The notes under the pieces: generated by a model
Seen by the model: the letters and a program-made list of their open reading frames with translations, nothing else
What the model was told of the DNA's origin: nothing
Database searches by the model: none
DNA from: Sergeia podlipaevii
Lineage: Eukaryota; Euglenozoa; Kinetoplastea; Trypanosomatida; Trypanosomatidae
DNA length: 49,837 bases
Direction: 5' to 3'
NCBI GenBank assembly: GCA_030849805.1
Contig: JASANZ010002124.1
Span: 1-49,837, forward strand
Shown here: positions 20,986-30,085 of the stretch, piece after piece
Layout of the letters: each line of letters opens with the position of its first letter
Position numbering within the stretch: the first letter of the stretch is position 1
Translations under genes and position numbers: made by a program

Positions 20986-21327
20986 GATATGTGTTTCACA
21001 TTCCGTTTTTGATTCTGCCTTCTTTTTATTATTCCCCAAAGCAGCAGTCACGTAGAGTTTTTATATCACGCAATCGCCAAAAATTAAATAAAAAAAAATG
21101 AAATAGAAAGAAGTACACACAGCATCAACCACCAAAAGAGAAAAACGAAAGGGGAGTAACATTTTTAAAAGAAAAAAGGAAGACATAAAGAGAGTACTGC
21201 CAACCAAGTAATAATTCACACGTACTTGCATTCAAAAAAAAAAAAAAACTTGGGTCTTCTGTTCTCTAATATTCAGTCCTTTCGAATATAATTTTCTCAA
21301 AAAAAAAAATGTACGTGTGAATTGCAT

Positions 21328-24015
21328 TCAGTTACCACTAACAACAGTGTCCTCCTCGTCCTCGTCGTCGTCCTCACGCAGCCGCGCCTGATGCATCGCA
21401 CGCTGCGCCGCCTCATCGGTCTCCCGCTGCGCTGCCATCACCTCCGCAGCGTCGAGGGAGCCAGTCCCGTCTGCAGCGCGGTCCCTCTTTAACTGAGAGA
21501 AGCTGGGCGACATATACTCCGCAGATCCGTCCTTCTGCATGTCGCCATCGTCATTTCCGCTCGATGAGGAGGACGCCAGCGGGGGTGGCGGCGCCACCTT
21601 GGTAGTATCCGACTTTTCCTCAACAAACACTTTCGTCCCATCAGCATGGGAAGGAAGCGGTTGTGAGTGGGCACTCGATGTCACAGTTACGTCCTTTGAA
21701 TGATCTTTCCCAGACAAATGACTAGAACCCGATGGCACGTGCACTTCAGCGGCAGAAGCAGCACCAGCGGCTGTAGTCGTGCCTTTCGTCAGCACGTCCG
21801 ATGGCATTGGCGTCATCAACTCCGCAGGGGTACAAGGCAGTGGCTCCTCGAAAAAGAAGCGGTGCTGGAGTGCCTCCGCAGCGGACGGTCGCCGCGCAGG
21901 ACACCACTGCAACATGCTGTTCAGAAGCTCAAATCCGCTCTCGGGAAGTACGTGCGCATCCGTACAAGTCGATTTGCTAAATACCTCTGCGAGTTTGCTC
22001 GCGCGATTCCACCGCGGCATTGCACGAAGCAGCTCTCTCGCGAGCGGAAGACGATACACACCAGGGAAGTTCTCCTCAGTAGGGATGCTCAGTATGTCAC
22101 ACATAGCGAGAAGATGCTGAGAGTCAGACGAGGCTTTAAAGAGAGGCTCCTTAAGAAACAACTCTGCAAAGATGCATGCCACCGACCACACATCCACCGT
22201 GTGAGAATAGTCACTGATGCCGAAGTGAAGCTCTGGCGCACGGTACATGAGCGTCACCACCGTCGGCGTCAGCGCCTCCCCTTCACGGTAGTGGCGGCTA
22301 AGTCCAAAATCACAGAGTTTAACCACCCCCTTCCCATCCAGCAGTACGTTAGACGTCTTAACATCACGATGAAGGATGCGATGAGAATGCAAGAACGCAA
22401 CCGCGCGCAGCAGCTGCACCATGACGCACTTCACGCGTGAAAGAAAAGCGTTCCGTGCATGTGGGTGTGTATTCCGAGAACTGATGTGGAAGTATGGAGC
22501 CCGTGACGGGTCACGAGAAAGACGGAACATGTAGGTGGTGAGATCGAACGAGCAGTAGTCCATGGCAAGATATACGCTCCGCACAGTGCGGTTGCTGCGC
22601 AGCTCCGTCACGCGTCGCCGTCTCGCCTGTGCGGCAGCGGTTGCCGCCGCAATTGCTAATTCTTCCGCAGATAAGTGATAAGTTGATGTTGTCCCTTCCT
22701 GGGCTTCATTTTTCTCAGAGAGCGGTGCAAGTGTTGGTGGTGGTGGTAGTGGGGCTTCTGCAGAGGCACCTGAAGCCTTATCGTTGCTATCCTTCTCGCG
22801 CTTTTCCGCTGACTCATTCAACACTTCAGAGACCCCGGCAATATTTGGATGCTTTATACGTAGCAGCAGGTCAAACTCACGTAGCAAGTATGGAGGAAAG
22901 CCCACCTCTGACTCCTCAAGCCACTCACGCTTTGTGCTCTTGAGGGCAACAACACGGCCATCCTTGTGAGCACGGGAGTCTACATGGGCAGAAACCACAC
23001 CGTTCGTCGTATTGGCATGCTCCTCTGCTTCCTCTTCTCCTTTGGTATGGATACGCTTAAAGGCCTTCCAGACCACGCCGTAGACGCCTTCAGAAATACG
23101 TGATGTAAGGGCGTACTCCTCTTGCACTGAGCGGCACGCAGAGCGTAAACTTCCAGTCACCTCCAAATGGGCTTCCGCACACGCAAGTGCATACGCGCTG
23201 TCGGTGTACAGACTCCTTGTGTCTGCAGATGTTGATTTATTTGCTGTTGCTTCTGCCGATGCTACAGTGTCTCTGCCACCTTTCGGAGATGATAAGAAAG
23301 TGTCAGGGGAAGGCGATGCTCCGCTAGAGCCGCCACTGCTGTAGGTACTGACGTTGCTACTCGAATCAGTAGTGGCGATGGCTTTCCACCCGCGTCGCGT
23401 CATAAACTCCTTTTCAAAGTATGTGATGGCTTGATTGCTAGCATTGAACCATGAAGAAGCGTTCTGTCCTTCGCCTTGAGCACGTTGCAGGTGTGGATTC
23501 ACACGTCTCTCCCCGCAAGCGTCACTGGTGCTATTTTCTTCAGCGCCAACTGTGTCGACCTTTTCACCGTCGTTGCCATCTTCTTCTTCTTCTTCTTCTC
23601 TTCCTTCTCGACGGCGTTTACGATTTTCGCTAAAGTCGTTCGTACAGACCGCATGATCGGATAGCAATCTATCAAAGAGTTTCGCAGCAGAAAGGGAGGT
23701 GAAAGGAGCACAAAAGGGATCGGCTTTGTAGTCTCTGTATAGCAGCCTACTCCCCGGTGGTGCAGCGAAGCTTGGCGGCGGGTCTTTCAGCGATTGCGCG
23801 TTCGTCCCTACAGCGGGGGGCACTTTACTGGCTTCCGCAGCGCTAGTGGCCGCAGAAGGTGCCGTGTTGGACAACAATGATGATGGTGCGTCTCCGGCGC
23901 TGGGTTTCGTGGCTCTAGGGCTCGCATCAGTGGCAGTCTTTGCCAATTTAGCCTGGTTAGCCTCTAGCTTCTTGCGCATGCGCTCAAGTAAGCTGCTGCT
24001 GCTACTTGAGGACAT
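21328..24015 (-). CDS. CRK9: CRK9-like cyclin-dependent kinase
   Basis: This is a CDK-family Ser/Thr kinase. The start is ATG 24013-24015 (895 aa); the longer frame begins with TTG. About 300 N-terminal residues are Ser/Ala/acidic low complexity. The kinase domain has a G-loop (309-315, EGVYGVV), Lys359 in VVALK, the alphaC segment GFPPYLLRE with Glu380 (similar to the PITSLRE helix), HRDVKTSN at 549-556, DFG at 569-571, T-loop Thr583/Thr585 and YRAPE at 591-595. Two insertions stand out: about 25 residues before Lys359 and about 80 residues (400-478) between the N-lobe strands. A long N-terminal extension and a kinase-domain insertion are known for trypanosomatid CRK9, the CDK needed for RNA polymerase II CTD phosphorylation and SL trans-splicing. 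CDK10/11-like kinases are the alternative. Confidence 0.85.
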   Translation of the reverse strand: MSSSSSSSLLERMRKKLEANQAKLAKTATDASPRATKPSAGDAPSSLLSNTAPSAATSAAEASKVPPAVGTNAQSLKDPPPSFAAPPGSRLLYRDYKADPFCAPFTSLSAAKLFDRLLSDHAVCTNDFSENRKRRREGREEEEEEDGNDGEKVDTVGAEENSTSDACGERRVNPHLQRAQGEGQNASSWFNASNQAITYFEKEFMTRRGWKAIATTDSSSNVSTYSSGGSSGASPSPDTFLSSPKGGRDTVASAEATANKSTSADTRSLYTDSAYALACAEAHLEVTGSLRSACRSVQEEYALTSRISEGVYGVVWKAFKRIHTKGEEEAEEHANTTNGVVSAHVDSRAHKDGRVVALKSTKREWLEESEVGFPPYLLREFDLLLRIKHPNIAGVSEVLNESAEKREKDSNDKASGASAEAPLPPPPTLAPLSEKNEAQEGTTSTYHLSAEELAIAAATAAAQARRRRVTELRSNRTVRSVYLAMDYCSFDLTTYMFRLSRDPSRAPYFHISSRNTHPHARNAFLSRVKCVMVQLLRAVAFLHSHRILHRDVKTSNVLLDGKGVVKLCDFGLSRHYREGEALTPTVVTLMYRAPELHFGISDYSHTVDVWSVACIFAELFLKEPLFKASSDSQHLLAMCDILSIPTEENFPGVYRLPLARELLRAMPRWNRASKLAEVFSKSTCTDAHVLPESGFELLNSMLQWCPARRPSAAEALQHRFFFEEPLPCTPAELMTPMPSDVLTKGTTTAAGAASAAEVHVPSGSSHLSGKDHSKDVTVTSSAHSQPLPSHADGTKVFVEEKSDTTKVAPPPPLASSSSSGNDDGDMQKDGSAEYMSPSFSQLKRDRAADGTGSLDAAEVMAAQRETDEAAQRAMHQARLREDDDEDEEDTVVSGN

Positions 24016-24487
24016 CGAGAAAAGAACAAAAAAAAGAGAAGAAACAACCGTGGAGCTCAACAAGAAGCAACAAATAGTTTCCTCCTCCTCTTCTCTTTAA
24101 AAAAAAAGGATATTCCACAGTACCTCAGACTGTCCTTCTAATGTGTTCAAAGCGTGTTACTGGGTGTGTGTCTATACGCAGAGCGATCTATTTGGCAAAA
24201 AAAAAAAGAAAACTAATCTTTTTTTAGAAAAAAATGGGAAATTTTAATGCTATAACGCCAAAAGAAAAAAATGAAGTATTTTAAAAAAGGAGGAAAAATC
24301 ATTTAAAAAAAAAAGAACAACATAACAAGTGGGTCATAAGTGTGTAACTGTTAATGGAGAAGGAAAGAGGGAGAGAGTAAAAAATCTGCAATCTCCAACT
24401 ATAAAAGCGCTACATTTCTATAGTACGAGTCACCTCCTCCAAGCAAGAAGGAAAAGGGGGACTACTGCTATAGCACATGTTCTCCAT

Positions 24488-24518
<31 letters not shown>

Positions 24519-24983
24519 TGTGTATATATGCATGTGTCTTTGATTCAGCACATGGGTAGAAAAAACAATAAAGCACGACCGGTTGTCTCTAATGATAATA
24601 ATGATTTTAAAAAAAGAATACATAAATGTATGATTACATCGTAAGTGTTTCTCTCCCCCCCTCTTCTCACGCAATCTAGCGTGAGTATCAGCTTTCGTGT
24701 CTGCTCAACAGTATGCTGTCTCCCATATTCTCGTGATTTTTTTTTCCTTTTCTCCTTCACTGCTTCTCTTCCCAGTCACGCAAAATATGAGCTATCCATA
24801 AAATGTAAAACCACGTTCAAAGAGACTACAGCTGAAAAAAAAAAACATCAATTTGACCTCGAGTGACACGCTAAAGGATGCTGCGGCCCACACACGTCGC
24901 TGTCTCTTCTCTCACTCTCCCTCTCTCACTTTTTTGAAATCAGCACGTTTGTACTTTTTCTTTTTTTTTTCTCGCCTCCGTTC
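24016..24983. other. Intergenic spacer with (TA)13
   Basis: The spacer carries a perfect (TA)13 at 24488-24513, A-rich runs near 24100-24310 and a T-rich run near 24955-24970. Pyrimidine tracts on the minus strand lie both directly before the kinase ATG and further upstream. No gene or RNA is seen. Confidence 0.6.
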
Positions 24984-27900
24984 TTACAAGTTTGTACGGC
25001 GATTATGGTGAAAAAGCAAATCAGCAAGGACCGTAGCCGGGTTCTCTGGTCGCAGCTTCACCACCTCCGTCACGATAGGTGTGAGGCTCGGTAGCACATA
25101 AGTCATAAGATACGACTCCATCGGCATCTGAACGCCATCCCACACGCCAAGCGCTCCCTCAGATATTTGAACTCGGCGCAGGTGTCTTCGTTCTCGATTA
25201 ATCGTACCCTCCTCCTCGCTCTCTATCGCCGCCTTCACTGCTGCCTCGGAGGACTGAAGCTCACGAAGCAGATCACGCTCGCGATCCACAGCGGCCGTGA
25301 GGGCAGCGTGGTCCACCAGCGTGGCGGCCGCAGACGCTATGCCAGATGAAACACCGGTGGAACCCCACGTGCTGCCAGCTGATTTGTCTTTGCGAGCCAA
25401 CTGGCCATAGGAAGGTAGCGGTGGAAGCAGCGCAGCACTCAGACGCTTCGCAAAATCAGTCAAGATCACACGGTTGTCCTTGTGAGTAATGTTTCCCGCA
25501 GCAGCGGCGCCGCTTCCGAACAATTCCGCGGCATCACCAGACTCACTCATTCCAGGCTTCCCATATAACAGCGGGTCCGCTGCCAGGCCACCAGCAGCAC
25601 CAGTCGCACCAGTCGTAGACCTACTCGCACTCGCCGCCACACGCGTTAAGTTGGACATCACGAACGCTGACATGTCCGTGTCGCAGGGAACGCGGAAAGC
25701 GCGGTTGCCAGCGTAGATCCGCTTGGCAAGGCCTTGAGCCTCCACACAATTGGTCTCAGCTGAAATAGCAAGCGCCGTCTCCACTTCCGTACGCATCGAT
25801 GCTGGGTTGCGCGTGGGGCTATGCATCACCACAACACGCGTCATACGGCTGGTGGAGGGCGTCTCCAGCTGCTCTGGTGGCTCCGCGGCGCCATCGGCAT
25901 CGTCACCGCCGTCCTCACCGCTCGATGGGGCAGCAAGGATGACGGGCTGTGGAGTAGCGCCGACCACCTCGCCCGTCGCGACACACTCGAACCAGGTAAG
26001 TAACGAGTCCGTCGGAGGACCGCCTTTGGCGTGGTGCTTGCGGAAGTACGTGAGACTATCATAAAACGTCACAATCGCCTCGCGCAGGGCCGCCATCACA
26101 TTTTCTTCCACCAATTGCGACTCGGGTGCGTCGGAAGGGTAGAAAGAGGTCAATATTGTTACCTGAGCCTTCCCTGAAACCTCGCCGCTACTCGCACCCT
26201 CCAAATTCGTGGCAGACTGAAGACGCCTGCCCTGGATGGCACTCGCTCGTCGCACCCGCACCTTTACGGCACTACCATCGCTGGCAACACTTCTGGAGGA
26301 ATCTGGGCGATGACTCTGTAAAAAGTCGCGGACCGCTGCGATACCAGAGCCAGCGGCAACACCACCACCACCACAGAACTGCGAGGGCTCTGCAGAAGAG
26401 GCGAGTGTGCCCTCCGGACCAAAAATGGATGTACACGCGGCTTCGAGTGCACCGGCAAGCATCTGAAGCACCTCGTCTGCTTCGTTGATCACGAGGACAT
26501 AATCAGGAAAGAGTGCCTCCTGTACCGAGGCCAACACGCCTTCTTCGTTCGGATCGACCAGTCGCACCGCGTCTTGGGCAATCTGCGCTTCGATCTCCTG
26601 CAGCCGCTCCTCGTCCAGACCTTGCAGGTGAGCAAACGGAAAAGTAATATCCACAGGTGGTGGCACCTCCTCCGGGGTCATGGCAGGCAGTGTGCGACGA
26701 GCACGCGCCTCAGCCTCCTCCTCGTTCTCTGCGTAATACAAAAGACATGCCTGGCGCACCGTCTGAGGGAAGGATGTGAGTACATAGCCCTGGTTGTGAC
26801 AGTCGCTCTGGCGCAGACGCCAGCGTATAAAGAACGCAAGAGACTCATCCAGATACCTTTCCACAGGCACGTGTTCTGGTTGCGCCGGCTTCTTCTCCTT
26901 GGAACTGCCGGCCCGGCCGGATGAGATAGTGGATTCACGCATGTCGCTACCATCCACGTCTTCCTCGCCCTCCTCTCCCTCCTCACCCTCCTCACCCTCC
27001 TCACCGTCTTCCTCCTCGTCACCTTCGTCGCCTTCTTCGTTGCCTTCTTCATCCTCGTCGTCGTTTGTGAGACGGCGGCTGTCGCTGCGAACGCTCCCCA
27101 GCTTTCTCATTGTAGGCAATGAAACGTACTCCTCCTCCTCCTCCTCTTCGTCCTCCTCGCCTTTCGGGCGGGGAAGGCGGCCATCCACCAGCTTGAGTGA
27201 CAATGCCTTCATTGCCAAACGGAGTTCCTGACGCAGCGCATGCATGCGCACGCGTTCACGCATGTCTTGAGCACGTATAGCAATGCGTGCACGGCGTTGC
27301 GCGCGAGTTGGGGCCCCTTCGTCCTCCGCAGCTTCGTCGTCCACGTCGAGCTCATCGAGAACGGCCTCCGCATCTTCTTCTTCAAGCTCCTCGTCTTCCT
27401 CGACCTCATCGTCGTCGTCGTCTGGGCCAAAAAGATAGCGATCGGTAATCCGCTCCAGGGCCGTCTCGGGACATATATCGTCGGAGAACACGGTAGAGAG
27501 GTCAGAGAGCGCGTCTTCATCGTCATCGTCGTCCTTCACATCTTCACCGCTCTCTTCGTCGTTCTCCTCGTCCTCTTCTTCGTCTTCCTCGTCGTCTTTT
27601 TCTTCCTGCTCTTCAGCTTCCCGCTCCAGCTTCTCCAACCGAATGCGCTCCTTCTCAGCGTCTGCCTCGGCACTGCGCCGCGCGTGCCTACGATCCCGAC
27701 GGCGCTGTAGTCGTGCTGCTAACAAGTTTCTCAGTTCAGTCTTCATCTCATCCACGTGTGCCTTGTAGGCAAGGATGGCACTGTCTAATGTCACGTAGGG
27801 CACACCGTACATCCTCGACACTGCCTTTGCAGTAATCTCCTTTCCGGAGAGTGGGGGGCCAGTGACGACTAAACGAAGCGGCGCGAGATTGCGAACTTCT

Positions 27901-29171
27901 CTATATTGATAAATTGTTTTTTCGATGCTCTCAGCAAATCCTTCAAAGGCGACCCAGTCCTCCTCGGCGTGATATGAAAGCACCGCTGATGGCTCAACGC
28001 GCAAGTTAGACAGAAAGAACGGCAAGCGAGGGTGGGAATCATTGCCAAACATAGCCCACAGCTGCTCCATCGTTGGCGCGCGTGGTAGCTCGGCGGTCTC
28101 GATGTGAATCATATCAACGGAATCAGCTGGATCTGGTACGACAGGAGATACGCGGCCGCCGATGCGAGACTGCAGCGCGGCAAGAATCTGCTTCTGAGTC
28201 AAGTTGCCTCGATCCACGGCGAACATGTAGCGCTCCTCCAGGACATCGTAAGCAGAGCCGATCTTGTAAATAATCGTCGCTAGGTCATCAATGTGAATCA
28301 TCGGGATCACGTTGTCGCCAGGGCCGTAGAGTGGGAGTGACTGATGATACCACGCAGCGCGCACGAGGTCATGTGTCAGTGGTCCCTCGCCACGGCCATA
28401 GGGTACACCTGCAAACAGGACATAAGTGTGAAGAGTATCGGAGTTGGAGTGTTTCGTGACGTGCTCAAGCGTCTTCCAGTGCTGAAAGCGGGGATGGGGA
28501 ACGCGGATGGCGTAGTCCGCCTCTGTAAAGACACGGTCCTCTGCAAGTTCATTCTCCTCCGGCTCCTCACGGACTCGCGTCAGTTCCTCCGGCAACTCCT
28601 CGTCATCTCCGTACTCCTCACGATACTCAGCAATCTCGCGCTCGCGCGCTACCGCCCGCTCTGCCCTCACGCGCGCGCGTTCCGCGGACATGGTGTGCGT
28701 CCACGTCAAAACAGACGACACAAGCACAAAAGTCTTCTCCACTTCGTAGTGAGAGCCAAGGAGTACCTTGATGGCGCACTCCGCCTCGTATGAGTCGTCC
28801 TCGAGCACAGCCACAATGACATCATTATCCATAACGCGACGGCAAAACTCCTCGGGGTTGTCGTTGTGACGCGGCACGACTGCCTTCACGTAAGGCGCGA
28901 GTGCGGTAGGGATCTTATCCGATGGCTTCATCATTTCCTCAACGCTAACATTCGCAAACTGAGCAATGTCTTCTAACGCGCTGCGCGCGGTGCCAGTGGC
29001 AGAAAGCATCTCCGTGCCTGGGTGCAGAGCACTGGTGTGGCAACGACTAACAAGATCGTCATCGCGTGAGGAGAGGGTGACCTCAACATCGTACTCACGG
29101 GAATAAAAAAATTGCCTGGCAACGTTGCAGCCGACGAAGGAGTCGCCATTCAGAATTAGCACTCGCTTCAT
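24984..29171 (-). CDS. AK7: Adenylate kinase 7 (AK7)-like axonemal protein
   Basis: AK7 proteins are ciliary adenylate kinases thought to help supply or buffer axonemal ATP. The order of parts matches AK7: an NAD(P)-type Rossmann domain at the N-terminus (LILNGDSFVGCNVARQ, residues 5-20, through about 345), an adenylate-kinase P-loop GPPLSGKE (438-445), the later kinase segment CHNQGYVLTSFPQT (791-804) and a C-terminal Dpy-30-type dimerisation motif (about 1348-1392, PMESYLMTYVLPSLTPIV). At 1395 residues it is roughly twice the usual AK7 size, because of a huge acidic insert (about 505-760) with Asp/Glu runs and GEE repeats, plus a second insert after 820. The normal DGFPR motif is changed (TSFPQ), so catalytic activity is doubtful. 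Start ATG 29169-29171 follows a good acceptor. Confidence 0.88.
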   Translation of the reverse strand: MKRVLILNGDSFVGCNVARQFFYSREYDVEVTLSSRDDDLVSRCHTSALHPGTEMLSATGTARSALEDIAQFANVSVEEMMKPSDKIPTALAPYVKAVVPRHNDNPEEFCRRVMDNDVIVAVLEDDSYEAECAIKVLLGSHYEVEKTFVLVSSVLTWTHTMSAERARVRAERAVAREREIAEYREEYGDDEELPEELTRVREEPEENELAEDRVFTEADYAIRVPHPRFQHWKTLEHVTKHSNSDTLHTYVLFAGVPYGRGEGPLTHDLVRAAWYHQSLPLYGPGDNVIPMIHIDDLATIIYKIGSAYDVLEERYMFAVDRGNLTQKQILAALQSRIGGRVSPVVPDPADSVDMIHIETAELPRAPTMEQLWAMFGNDSHPRLPFFLSNLRVEPSAVLSYHAEEDWVAFEGFAESIEKTIYQYREVRNLAPLRLVVTGPPLSGKEITAKAVSRMYGVPYVTLDSAILAYKAHVDEMKTELRNLLAARLQRRRDRRHARRSAEADAEKERIRLEKLEREAEEQEEKDDEEDEEEDEENDEESGEDVKDDDDDEDALSDLSTVFSDDICPETALERITDRYLFGPDDDDDEVEEDEELEEEDAEAVLDELDVDDEAAEDEGAPTRAQRRARIAIRAQDMRERVRMHALRQELRLAMKALSLKLVDGRLPRPKGEEDEEEEEEEYVSLPTMRKLGSVRSDSRRLTNDDEDEEGNEEGDEGDEEEDGEEGEEGEEGEEGEEDVDGSDMRESTISSGRAGSSKEKKPAQPEHVPVERYLDESLAFFIRWRLRQSDCHNQGYVLTSFPQTVRQACLLYYAENEEEAEARARRTLPAMTPEEVPPPVDITFPFAHLQGLDEERLQEIEAQIAQDAVRLVDPNEEGVLASVQEALFPDYVLVINEADEVLQMLAGALEAACTSIFGPEGTLASSAEPSQFCGGGGVAAGSGIAAVRDFLQSHRPDSSRSVASDGSAVKVRVRRASAIQGRRLQSATNLEGASSGEVSGKAQVTILTSFYPSDAPESQLVEENVMAALREAIVTFYDSLTYFRKHHAKGGPPTDSLLTWFECVATGEVVGATPQPVILAAPSSGEDGGDDADGAAEPPEQLETPSTSRMTRVVVMHSPTRNPASMRTEVETALAISAETNCVEAQGLAKRIYAGNRAFRVPCDTDMSAFVMSNLTRVAASASRSTTGATGAAGGLAADPLLYGKPGMSESGDAAELFGSGAAAAGNITHKDNRVILTDFAKRLSAALLPPLPSYGQLARKDKSAGSTWGSTGVSSGIASAAATLVDHAALTAAVDRERDLLRELQSSEAAVKAAIESEEEGTINRERRHLRRVQISEGALGVWDGVQMPMESYLMTYVLPSLTPIVTEVVKLRPENPATVLADLLFHHNRRTNL
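26961..27060 (-). repeat. Acidic-coding minisatellite inside the AK7-like gene
   Basis: Near-perfect 9-base units (plus strand CCTCACCCT and variants) encode Gly-Glu-Glu repeats in frame. It is part of a longer Asp/Glu-coding stretch. Unit number is likely to vary between strains. Confidence 0.75.
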
Positions 29172-30085
29172 ATGGAGATGGGGTATCTATTCGTTTGTAT
29201 GTGTGTATAAACGTGTCTTTCTTTCCTATCCCTTTTTTTCTCTCACACTTTCTACAAAAAAAAAAAAAATTCCTTGTATGTGCGTTTAATGTCAAACAAA
29301 GCGCCTCGTTTCCTCTTCTTTTTCTTTCTTTTTTCCTTCGACCAACTGCTTGGGGTCAAAAGAAAGAAAAAAAAAAAGAGAGAGAAGCGCGCTGCCTGGA
29401 ACGCGGCTTTCCTAACGTATATATATGTATATATACACACACTACGGGTAAATAGCAAAGAAAAAAAAAAGGAAAGAGAAAGATTAGTGTCAAATGCATA
29501 GTAAGAGCATGATTGAAAAAGATAAATGTGTGTAGTTGACCAGTTTCAAAGCGTATTCAACTCAAGACAAACACAAAATGGTACTTAACCACCACGGTAA
29601 AGTATAGCCAAGGAAAAAGCGAAAATAAAAATAATAGTTCAGGTAAAAAAACTAAAATGTTTCGGTAAGAGAGATATTTAAAAAAAATAGGCACGTTGCA
29701 TCTCACCTCTTTGATCTACTGCACATTAGCAAATCTGTACATATACTGCCGAATAACAAAAATAATAATAATAATAACCATCGCTACGAACACATTCACA
29801 AAAAGCGCAACTGAAACTAAAAAAAAGGGGGGATAATAATAATAAATATAAGAAGCAATGACTACTATTTAGAGCCATACAAGTAACTGCACATAATGGT
29901 ACATGTATGCTTCTCTTTCCCTCTCCCCTCTCCTCTCTCCTCCGCTAGTAATGTAGGACTTCTAGTTTGTTTGCGTTTTTCTTTTCTCTTCTTTTCAACA
30001 TTTTTTGCCTTCTTTTCTTCTATTCCTCTTTTTCTATCAAAATANAACGCATAATTGTGTTTCCTTCTCTCTCATCCTGCTGCAT
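29172..30085. other. Intergenic spacer with one undetermined base
   Basis: This AT-rich spacer has A runs near 29257-29269 and 29363-29374, an ATA/AAT repeat near 29755-29780 and a single N at 30045, just downstream of the IFT43-like stop. Nothing gene-like is seen. Confidence 0.6.
29252..29269 (-). promoter_or_regulatory. Predicted spliced-leader acceptor for the AK7-like gene
   Basis: On the minus strand T14 (29256-29269) is followed by GTAG, AG at 29253-29252. It is the first AG after the tract and gives a 5' UTR of 80 nt. Confidence 0.55.

Larger units (their letters stand above)
18831..21327. other. 2.5-kb gene desert
   Basis: This is the largest gap in the window. It holds an AAC/ATC triplet run (about 19408-19440), AT microsatellites near 19580-19597 and 20737-20756, (TG)n near 19680-19695, paired (TC)n and (GA)n tracts at about 19889-19905 and 19952-19970, and many homopolymers. 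The stretch 20785-20985 is more complex than its surroundings and carries a 55-codon ORF behind a splice-acceptor-like signal, listed separately. No tRNA or rRNA is seen. Confidence 0.6.

Noticed and set aside
21700..22440. 246-codon plus-strand open frame inside the kinase gene
   Set aside because: Antisense to the conserved kinase domain; Arg/His-rich shadow with no domain.
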